From positions 1 through 11,749 of the forward strand of contig CAYLPU010000134.1 of assembly GCA_964385635.1 (NCBI GenBank): 11,749 nt of DNA, given 5' to 3'. Under the pieces are notes generated by a model. It was not told the origin of the DNA and did not search any database. It saw nothing but the letters and a program-made list of their open reading frames with translations. This DNA comes from CAYLPU01 sp964385635 (GTDB taxonomy: Bacteria > Chloroflexota > Anaerolineae > B4-G1). Below, one piece after another: positions 5,779-11,749 of this stretch. A program made the position numbers and the translations under genes. Positions within the stretch are counted from its first letter, which is position 1. Every line of letters starts with the position of its first letter.

Positions 5779-7800
5779 TCATCTCATGACCAACGGCAAA
5801 TTGACATCGTATACCACATCACACGCAATGATTGTCCGAGTCTCCAACAAACTGGTCTTGGCTCCATTGTGCACTTGCAGCGTCACCACGTAGTTGCCGA
5901 CTACGTCGGCGGTGAAGACAGGCAACACGGCAGTCGGGTCGGACAGGGTGGCCCCGCTGCCGGCCGGCCGGCCGGTCAGCGACCAGGCGTAGGTCAAATC
6001 CAGGCCTTGTGGATCGTAACTGCCGCTCCCATCCAGCGTGACGGTGCTGCCTTGCTCCACCATCCCGGCAGCAGAAATGTCTGCCTGGGGGGGCTCCACC
6101 TCGTCCTCGCTAGCACACACGATTGTCCGAGTCTTCAATGAACTGGTCTTGGCTCCATTGTCCACCTGCAGCGTCACCACGTAGTTGCCGACTACGTCGG
6201 CGGTGAAGACAGGCGACACAGCAGACGGGTTGGACAGGGTGGCCCCGCTGCCGGCCGGCCTGACGGTCAGCGACCAGGCGTAGGTCAAATCCAGGCCTTG
6301 TGGATCGTAACTCCCGCTCCCGTCCAGCGTGACGGTACTGCCTACCAGCACCACTCCGGCAACACTGATGTGCGCATAGGGTGTGTCCGGGGAGGGCTCC
6401 GGCTCCTCGTTGGTGTCGTAGTAGACTTCCCAGACGTCTTCGCTCGGTTGCTGCATATACGCGAAGTGCAGGTACTGCTCGCCGCCGGGATCTGGTTCCC
6501 TCACGCCGACACCCGCAGAACCCAGCAGCGCCGGCTGGTCCCAGTCCAGCGTTGCGGGGGGAATCCAACCCACGTGGGTGGATGAGCCCGATGTGGCATA
6601 ACTGTAGTAGATCGTATAGTCCGTACCCGCACCTCCGCTGCGGTCCGCGTGCCAGGCAACGGCCGGCCAGCCATCGCCGTTCAACGCGATGCATGGTTGG
6701 AGATACTGCAGAAAACAGTCTCGTCCACCATCCTCGTCCGCCGAATCGTAATCTTCCATATCCGGCCAGTTAGCAATCGATTTTTCGGTGCCCACCTCAC
6801 GAGTATTGCCGTAGTCGCCGGTCCCCCAACTAGAGTTAGAGCCGCTGTCGTTCGAGCGTCGGTAGACCATCTTATACTTCCCACAGGGGGCCTGCCCGTC
6901 GGAACACCAATTCCAAACGACAAACACACGGCCCGTCCCGGCTGCCACGTCCGGGTTACCCGGCGGGTATTGGGCCTGCGGGCTTGGGCCGCTGAGGGAG
7001 AGAATGCTACCCCATGCCTCAGCCTCTTCCTCTATCGTCGTGTCACGCCGCCGGTACCGGACGTAACCCGCTTCCTCCTCCCACACCACGTGGGCATAGC
7101 CGTCGGCCCAGGCAATGGCAGGCATGTCGTTGCTCCAACTTGTCTCCACGCCCTCTGGGGCAGCCCAACCGGTGCCGTTATGGGATCGATAACGGATATC
7201 GCCGTAGTTCCCCTCTTGATCTTTCCTCACCCACACCAGGTGAGGATTCCCCCCCGTGTCTAAGGTGAGGTCCACCCAGCTAATCGTGTAGAACAACGTG
7301 CCAACGGAAGCCACTGTCTCTTCCCCGCCATCGCATGTCCCGCCACTCAGGTCGCACGTCTTGTAGCGCACCTGCATCTGAGTGGGGACGCCACACGAGT
7401 CACTAAAAACGACGTAGGCCACGTGGGCCGTAGCGCCCGTGACCGCCACGGCAGCCTTGTAGGCGCACGCGGAATCGCTGCCGGAGAAGACGGTGATCTT
7501 GCTCCCCCAGCCGCCGCCCGCCTCCGAGGCAGCACGCAGGTAGACGTGGCCCTTACTGCCGCTGCCATCCCTGTATTCCTCCGTCCAGACCACGACCACC
7601 CGGTCACCGTCGGAGCTGACCGCCAAGCCGGGGCGGGCCGAGACGCCGGTCTCCGTCTGTGAGAGATTGGAGCGAATATGGGGGAAGCCCAGCGAAGCGG
7701 CCATTGCCGTAGCCACCAGCACCGCCGCCAGTCCGGCCGCCACCACGATCACCGCGCCCCGCTTGCGCCCCCTCCATCTCGCCAACATCACCACCCCCAT
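5779..7800 (-). CDS. Secreted beta-propeller protein with two PKD domains and an LPLVMR C-terminal tail
   Basis: 673 residues. A signal peptide is clear (basic RWRGRKRG, hydrophobic core, ATAMAAS cleavage region near 35). Residues about 55-462 contain around seven repeats with the pattern pAIAwadgyaHVVW ... vRYRr, as in BNR/sialidase-like propellers, starting near 57, 116, 177, 226, 282, 369 and 421. No glycosidase active site was recognised, so a binding role is more likely than an enzyme. Two PKD domains follow (about 475-562 and 572-659), each with GSTVTLDGSGSYDPQGLDLTYAWSL. The protein ends NLPLVMR, like many secreted Chloroflexota proteins. The start at ATG 7800 is five bases after the giant pilin stop, with AGGTG just before it; ATG 7788 is the alternative. 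Tight spacing suggests the two proteins are made together and act at the cell or pilus surface. Ligand unknown. Confidence 0.85.
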   Translation of the reverse strand: MGVVMLARWRGRKRGAVIVVAAGLAAVLVATAMAASLGFPHIRSNLSQTETGVSARPGLAVSSDGDRVVVVWTEEYRDGSGSKGHVYLRAASEAGGGWGSKITVFSGSDSACAYKAAVAVTGATAHVAYVVFSDSCGVPTQMQVRYKTCDLSGGTCDGGEETVASVGTLFYTISWVDLTLDTGGNPHLVWVRKDQEGNYGDIRYRSHNGTGWAAPEGVETSWSNDMPAIAWADGYAHVVWEEEAGYVRYRRRDTTIEEEAEAWGSILSLSGPSPQAQYPPGNPDVAAGTGRVFVVWNWCSDGQAPCGKYKMVYRRSNDSGSNSSWGTGDYGNTREVGTEKSIANWPDMEDYDSADEDGGRDCFLQYLQPCIALNGDGWPAVAWHADRSGGAGTDYTIYYSYATSGSSTHVGWIPPATLDWDQPALLGSAGVGVREPDPGGEQYLHFAYMQQPSEDVWEVYYDTNEEPEPSPDTPYAHISVAGVVLVGSTVTLDGSGSYDPQGLDLTYAWSLTVRPAGSGATLSNPSAVSPVFTADVVGNYVVTLQVDNGAKTSSLKTRTIVCASEDEVEPPQADISAAGMVEQGSTVTLDGSGSYDPQGLDLTYAWSLTGRPAGSGATLSDPTAVLPVFTADVVGNYVVTLQVHNGAKTSLLETRTIIACDVVYDVNLPLVMR
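5831..6343. repeat. Tandem duplication encoding the two PKD domains (period 291 bp)
   Basis: The unit at 5831-6052 recurs at 6122-6343 with an offset of 291 bp (97 codons). By eye there are 14 mismatches in 222 bp, about 94 percent identity, and no indel. The linker at 6053-6121 is much less similar. High identity at DNA level, including synonymous positions, points to a recent duplication or gene conversion. Confidence 0.9.
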
Positions 7801-7805
7801 AGCAC

Positions 7806-10800
7806 CTAATCCAACCGTAAATTCACGCTGTCGTTCCGCTCATTTGCCACCACCGTCACCGTCGCCTGATCGAACTTCAGCCCACCCTCGATCCAATCTT
7901 CCGAGTAGATGATATAGGAGCCCGGCGGGACATTGTAGAAATGGTAGGCCCCCTCCTGAATGGTGTAGGTGTGATAGACCTCTCCACCCGCGCTGTAGGC
8001 CCACACGTCCACGCCCTGGCGCGCCCGGTAGTAGCCCCCCTCCAGCACTTTTACCACTCCACCGATAGAGGCAGTGCCGGCTTCGTCATCAGGGATGGGC
8101 CATTCGGTGCACGCCTCGCACTCGAGTGCATCCAGGTAGAAGAACGTGCAATCATAATCCGACGCATCCTGCATAGCGTAGAAATAGACCCGCACCTCTT
8201 CGCCAGGGTGATCATAGGGGTTGACCGCGTCTGTCACCTCCACCTCAAAGGCCCCCCACGTCTGGGTCACCACACCCCCGTCAACGACCGTAAACGATTC
8301 TTCGGTGCCCACGTCCCTCATCTGCACGTACAACACGTCATCGGGGTCGGTGGTGGCAGAGCAACACTGCGATTCGCTTTCCGCCACCAGCCGCTGCCCC
8401 CGCACATGCACAGTCGATATGGTGTAAACCTCGGTCGGGAGCACCACCGTCTGGTAGAGATATGGATCAGGAACAGGATTGCAATAAGGATAGGAGCCCA
8501 ACGTGGCGTGCAGCCGCATGGACATGCTGCCCTGGGAGAAGTAGCGCGACTGATGCTGATACCCGCCCGGCCCGCCAGCGTGCCAGTAGGAGAAGACCCG
8601 GTCGGTATTGCCCTCAAAACCCCCTGCGCTGAGCAACTGCTCGCACTCAACTAGACCAGGCACATGTGGGTCATACTCCTCCCAGGGAGGGTCCTCGTGT
8701 GTCCCCGGACACTCGCCCGACCCCATGTACGTCACCTGCACCGCCACCCAGTCCAGGCGGAAAGCCCTGTCCTCGCTCGACGAGGTGGTACTCAACCGGA
8801 CGCGAAAGTTGCCGTTGGAGAAATGGGCCGGTGTCCACGGCGTCGCCTTACCCCAGTCGTCCTCAGATCCACCGAGGACGACCGTGTGTTCGGACGTGGT
8901 CTCCTGGCTGTCGGTCTGGGCCGACGTCCAGTGTGTTCCACCGTCCCACGAAAGTTCAACGTCCATGCTGTTGCTGCCACTGATGCTATTATACAGCCAC
9001 CAGTCCAATCGCACCTCGATGCCCTGGATGGTGACGTCCGAGGGGATGTTAAAGTTGAAGTCGTAGTACCGATGCCGATCGGTAGGGTCCGCTGGGACCC
9101 AGCCGCTGCCAGGCTCCCCATTGTCACGGCTCTCGGCGTAGCCGCCACCGTCAGCATAGGCATTCCCCGGATCGCGTTCAAATCCATCCCCGTCGCCACC
9201 GCTGCTGGACGCGTTGGCTGCCGGGCTGTGCCAGCCGGTGGCCTCCTCCAAGTCAGCGCCAGAACTAACGGTGACGGTGATCACATCTATATTGTTTTCC
9301 TCGTTCCCATCCCCCTCGTCAACGTAGTCGCTGGTGTCCACCCGCGCCCAGATCACGTGCTCGCCGGGGGAGTCCAGCCACATCAACGTGTTCACCACCA
9401 CGGTCTCTTCACGATCAATGCCGGAGACCCACTGCTTGGTCACTCCTATGATGCTCTGCGGCGGCGTGTACTCGGGGTCCACGTAGAAGTCCACGTCGAA
9501 GGTCTCGTCAGTGCTGCCCTGGGTGAGGTTTTGGATAACGGCCGACATGGTGAAGACAGTCTCCGGGCAGATCAAGTCCGGCACGTCGAAGGAGGCGATA
9601 GTGAGATCGGGAGGAACCTCTACCACGTGGACGTCTGCTGAGAAGGCAACCAGGTCACCCTCAGCGCCACAATTGCCGCTGCCGGAGTGGGTTTCCAGCC
9701 GGTACAGGCTCCCCTCGCTGTCATCAGGGACGTCGAAGGAGACGATCGCATCTCCATCGCCGTCCACATTGAGGGGGTCCATCACGACGCCCGATGGGGT
9801 GGTGCCGGAGACGACGCACCACAGCAGACGATAGGGGTTGCTGGATGGGTTGTGATCCACAACGTAGATCTCAATCGTATCCAAAGGATAGACCTGGTGG
9901 CTCGAAACGGTGATGTACGGCCCGAAGAAAACCCACGTCTTGGTCGCTGTGGCGGAGGTCTCGTTGGCATCCCAGACGTCGTCGCCGTCATAATCCAGCC
10001 AGGCGCGGATGGCTGCCGTCCCCGGCCGGGTTCCAAAGAGCGACACCGAGGCATGTCCCTGTGCGTCGGTCGTTTCCTCGATGTATGTGGGGTCAACGCC
10101 GGAGTAACTGAACCCACCTTCGTCCGTGGAGAAACTGACCGCCGCTCCCTGCACCGCCTGGCCCTCGCTATCGGTCACCGTCGCGACGAACTCGTGGGAA
10201 CGATCCGCGGGCATGTTATTAGTTGCCTGCTCCGGGGCCAAGGCGATGTCATAAGTGAGCGGGTCCGGCTCCTCCGTGGGTTCCTCTGTGGGTTCCTCCG
10301 TGGGCTCCTCCGTGGGGGGATCAACCGGGGGCTCCTCAATGTCGGGGTTGGTGTGGAAGTCGGGCGGGGGCACGTCGCCGAACCCGACCTGGACGCCCTC
10401 ATTGATCATCTGTGCCTCGGCCCGCACCGTGACGTGCTCAGCGATAACACGATAGAGTGGATCCACGATTTCGACGTTGTGTCTGACGACAACCCGCACC
10501 GGCAATCCCTGTAATCCGGGGTGATCGAAGCACGGATCGCTCTCCGGATTATCGGGGTCGTAGGTGGCGTTGCAGTCTGTCTGAAACGAGGGGTAGCCCC
10601 ACACGCGTACGCCGAAGAAGGCCGGTTCACCCATATATAGCTGAAAGGCACTCCAGTTAAAGCCAAGGTGGTCATCATTGATGCGCAATCCAACCGCGGC
10701 ATGGCGGGCGGCCTGCTTGATTAGCAATACGCGCCGTACGTGGTAGTCGTCATCCGACTCCGCTGCATAACCCGCGTAGTCCTGCGGGCAGGAGGGATAC

Positions 10801-11051
10801 GGAGCCAGGTCATCCGGGTCATCGTCGGCGCCGACGCCATCAGCGATCAATCCATCTCTGTCAAGATCTAAACAGGCTCCTTGGAACGGCTGATTGGTGA
10901 TCGCGAAACGCGCGGCCTCTCTGGCTGCGTGCTGCACAGCCAAATAGCCCTGAATCACCAGTGCAGCCTCAATGATGCCCAGGATAATAAGCAACAGAAT
11001 TGGCAGAATCAGGGCGAACTCGACCAGTCCCTGCCCTCTTCGCCTTTTCAT
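7806..11051 (-). CDS. Giant TadE-type minor pilin with multidomain extracellular tower
   Basis: About 1081 residues. The N-terminus (MKRRRGQGLVEFALILP, then a hydrophobic helix and HAAREAARFAI, to about 51) is a standard TadE domain; cutting after RRRG places Glu at +5. The pilin-like domain continues to about 230 and includes an Asp-rich DLDRDG loop near 62. A linker of four PTEEP-type repeats (about 240-264) follows. Next come two predicted Ig/invasin-like beta domains (about 266-372 and 376-478), a CARDB-like domain (about 479-596, PDLTIASF ... EGDGNEENNID), two jelly-roll-like regions (about 598-777 and 800-981), and a carboxypeptidase-regulatory-like domain (about 992-1081, GVVKVLEGG ... 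YHFYNVPPGSYII). Ordinary TadE proteins are about 150-250 residues. Start: AAGGAGG (11058-11064) is six bases from ATG 11051 and three from ATG 11054; an upstream TTG at 11078 is unlikely. Function as a tip adhesin is inferred. Confidence 0.85.
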   Translation of the reverse strand: MKRRRGQGLVEFALILPILLLIILGIIEAALVIQGYLAVQHAAREAARFAITNQPFQGACLDLDRDGLIADGVGADDDPDDLAPYPSCPQDYAGYAAESDDDYHVRRVLLIKQAARHAAVGLRINDDHLGFNWSAFQLYMGEPAFFGVRVWGYPSFQTDCNATYDPDNPESDPCFDHPGLQGLPVRVVVRHNVEIVDPLYRVIAEHVTVRAEAQMINEGVQVGFGDVPPPDFHTNPDIEEPPVDPPTEEPTEEPTEEPTEEPDPLTYDIALAPEQATNNMPADRSHEFVATVTDSEGQAVQGAAVSFSTDEGGFSYSGVDPTYIEETTDAQGHASVSLFGTRPGTAAIRAWLDYDGDDVWDANETSATATKTWVFFGPYITVSSHQVYPLDTIEIYVVDHNPSSNPYRLLWCVVSGTTPSGVVMDPLNVDGDGDAIVSFDVPDDSEGSLYRLETHSGSGNCGAEGDLVAFSADVHVVEVPPDLTIASFDVPDLICPETVFTMSAVIQNLTQGSTDETFDVDFYVDPEYTPPQSIIGVTKQWVSGIDREETVVVNTLMWLDSPGEHVIWARVDTSDYVDEGDGNEENNIDVITVTVSSGADLEEATGWHSPAANASSSGGDGDGFERDPGNAYADGGGYAESRDNGEPGSGWVPADPTDRHRYYDFNFNIPSDVTIQGIEVRLDWWLYNSISGSNSMDVELSWDGGTHWTSAQTDSQETTSEHTVVLGGSEDDWGKATPWTPAHFSNGNFRVRLSTTSSSEDRAFRLDWVAVQVTYMGSGECPGTHEDPPWEEYDPHVPGLVECEQLLSAGGFEGNTDRVFSYWHAGGPGGYQHQSRYFSQGSMSMRLHATLGSYPYCNPVPDPYLYQTVVLPTEVYTISTVHVRGQRLVAESESQCCSATTDPDDVLYVQMRDVGTEESFTVVDGGVVTQTWGAFEVEVTDAVNPYDHPGEEVRVYFYAMQDASDYDCTFFYLDALECEACTEWPIPDDEAGTASIGGVVKVLEGGYYRARQGVDVWAYSAGGEVYHTYTIQEGAYHFYNVPPGSYIIYSEDWIEGGLKFDQATVTVVANERNDSVNLRLD
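10267..10318. repeat. 12-bp tandem repeat encoding the Pro-Thr-Glu-Glu linker
   Basis: Four near-identical 12-bp units (TCCTCCGTGGGT type on the plus strand) lie within the giant pilin gene and encode (Pro-Thr-Glu-Glu)4. The coding frame is kept whenever a unit is gained or lost, so linker length could vary between strains. Confidence 0.8.
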
Positions 11052-11148
11052 CATCGCCCTCCTTGACCGCGTGCGCAAGCGCCAGAACTCAATGATCCAA
11101 CGACACAGGGATAAGTGCTACCGTAACTACCCAGCCCAGCAGTCGTTA

Positions 11149-11279
11149 CACAGAGTTACACGGAGAAGACACAGAGAACCACAGAGATAGGGAGATAGCC
11201 CGTATGCAAACGCTGTATTCTTTGCTAAAACATGGTATTATGGGCAAACTTGGTCTTTTTCTCTCCGTGAAACTCTGTG
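11149..11279. repeat. Imperfect inverted repeat of the CACAGAG family in the giant pilin leader
   Basis: CACAGAGTTACACGGAGA (11149-11166) pairs with TCTCCGTGAAACTCTGTG (11262-11279) at 17 of 18 positions. Further degenerate complementarity exists outside and inside these arms (ACCACAGAGAT near 11178-11188; ATCTCTGTGTTCC near 11292-11304). The centre of about 95 nt is AT-rich and has no ORF. The units resemble the half element at 5541-5566. The remainder of 11052-11410 holds the promoter at 11338-11367 and otherwise nothing recognisable. Confidence 0.8.
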
Positions 11280-11337
11280 CATCCTCTGCGCATCTCTGTG
11301 TTCCTGGTTATGCCTGAGTAGTAATGTGCTACCTTAC

Positions 11338-11367
11338 ATTATACCTCAAATGACCCCGTCTCCGCAA
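11338..11367 (-). promoter_or_regulatory. Putative sigma-70-type promoter for the giant pilin gene
   Basis: Minus strand TTGCGG (11362-11367), an 18-bp spacer and a perfect TATAAT (11338-11343). The predicted start near 11331 gives a leader of about 280 nt that contains the whole 11149-11279 inverted repeat. The element is downstream of the flp hairpin, so the giant pilin could be expressed separately from Flp. The -35 is only a partial match. Confidence 0.5.
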
Positions 11368-11410
11368 GTATACCTTAGTACTATAGCGCAATTGGCATTA
11401 CCCTGTATGA

Positions 11411-11438
11411 ACAGAGCCCCGCGTGTGCGAGGCTCTGT
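11411..11438 (-). terminator. Strong hairpin downstream of flp, probable terminator or processing site
   Basis: ACAGAGCC/GGCTCTGT arms (11411-11418, 11431-11438) are extended in RNA by a U-G pair and CGC/GCG to a 12-bp stem with an ACAC tetraloop. It starts 42 nt after the flp stop codon. The sequence that follows in the minus direction begins TTCATAC, with no U-run, so termination may be partial or factor-assisted. A hairpin here would fit high expression of the major pilin relative to the minor ones. Confidence 0.6.
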
Positions 11439-11480
11439 CCGGCAGTGTAGTCCACTTGCGTTGCTGCGGCGATTGTTCGA

Positions 11481-11627
11481 CTAGATATTGCTCACGATGT
11501 TGCTGAAGATGTTGCCGATGGCTGGACCCAGCAATGCCAGAATCACGATCACCACAATGGCCACCAGAACTAGGATCAACGCATATTCGACCAGCCCCTG
11601 CCCTTCCTCGCGCGGCAAAAACAGCAT
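11481..11627 (-). CDS. flp: Flp-family type IVb major pilin
   Basis: A 48-residue prepilin, too short for most ORF callers. The sequence begins MLFLPREEGQGLVEYALILV and continues through a hydrophobic helix to LLGPAIGNIFSNIVSNI. Cleavage after EEG gives a mature pilin of 39 residues with Glu at +5 and Tyr at +6, the signature of Flp pilins (G/xxxxEY), which polymerise into the Tad pilus fibre. The Shine-Dalgarno GGAGGT (11635-11640) is seven bases from the ATG. A near-consensus promoter lies upstream (11687-11715) and a strong hairpin downstream (11411-11438), so it is probably a single-gene, highly expressed unit at the head of the pilus locus. It differs from the TadE proteins in having almost no domain beyond the helix. 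The overlapping longer reading frame 11398-11715 on the same strand is not coding. Confidence 0.92.
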   Translation of the reverse strand: MLFLPREEGQGLVEYALILVLVAIVVIVILALLGPAIGNIFSNIVSNI

Positions 11628-11686
11628 TTCTCTCACCTCCCTTCAAATAAAATATGTTGGAAAACTGAGTTCTTTCACCTGATCTC

Positions 11687-11715
11687 ATTATACCGTATTT
11701 GCGTCGGCATGACAA
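11687..11715 (-). promoter_or_regulatory. Sigma-70-type promoter for flp
   Basis: Minus strand TTGTCA (11710-11715), a 17-bp spacer and a perfect TATAAT (11687-11692). The predicted start is near 11680, giving an AT-rich leader of about 52 nt that carries GGAGGT before the flp ATG. This is one of the two best promoter matches in the window. Confidence 0.8.
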
Positions 11716-11749
11716 TAGGAACTTTGTACCAATTTTACGTCCTGAGGTC

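Noticed and set aside
5779..7800. Sialidase activity for the propeller protein
   Set aside because: The repeats resemble BNR-type blades but no sialidase catalytic set (Arg triad with Asp, Tyr/Glu) could be identified, so only a binding role is proposed.
8664..10514. Long plus-strand open frames (8664-9641, 9687-10514)
   Set aside because: Antisense to the giant pilin gene, no recognisable motif and no start signals.
11149..11279. Possible CRISPR or riboswitch in the 11.1-11.3 kb gap
   Set aside because: Repeats are inverted and degenerate with no regular spacers, and no known riboswitch core was recognised; it fits a dispersed imperfect palindrome better.
11398..11715. 105-residue minus-strand frame over flp
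   Set aside because: Different frame from the convincing 48-residue Flp pilin with proper ribosome site; the longer frame crosses the promoter and the downstream hairpin.

Overview
The window looks like chromosomal DNA of a member of the Chloroflexota (Anaerolineae/Caldilineae-like), although no marker gene proves this. The evidence is moderately high GC, a Tad/Flp pilus locus whose structural proteins carry very large extracellular extensions, a secreted protein ending in an LPLVMR-type tail of the kind common in that phylum, and intergenic imperfect palindromes built from 8-10-nt units. No rRNA, tRNA, transposase, phage gene or CRISPR array was seen.

All eight genes lie on the minus strand, so the locus reads from right to left. 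(1) A 48-residue Flp major pilin (11481-11627) has a near-consensus promoter and a strong downstream hairpin. (2) A 430-bp non-coding stretch follows, with a second promoter and a long imperfect inverted repeat. (3) A giant TadE-type minor pilin of about 1081 residues (7806-11051) carries a stack of predicted beta-rich domains. (4) Five bases later comes a secreted beta-propeller protein with two PKD domains (5779-7800). (5) A 274-bp gap holds two dispersed-type repeats. (6) Three genes follow: an unrecognised single-pass membrane protein (4875-5483), a short TadE protein (4226-4864) and a 779-residue TadG-like protein with a von Willebrand factor A (VWA) domain (1782-4121). (7) After a 15-bp perfect hairpin comes a UbiA-family prenyltransferase with an unusual N-terminal membrane half (180-1712). 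(8) At the left edge, behind an almost perfect sigma-70-type promoter, is the first 36 codons of a probable CpaB/RcpC pilus assembly protein.

Inferred function: Flp forms the fibre. The TadE, TadG and giant TadE proteins are membrane-anchored or tip-associated minor components. The CBM6-like insert in TadG, the Ig/CARDB/jelly-roll tower of the giant pilin and the coupled propeller-PKD protein would supply binding surfaces for polysaccharide or other cells. The assembly machinery (secretin, TadA ATPase, TadB/C, prepilin peptidase) is not in the window and may lie to the left beyond the cpaB-like gene. UbiA is the functional outlier. The most notable content is the degree of ectodomain decoration on the minor pilins.
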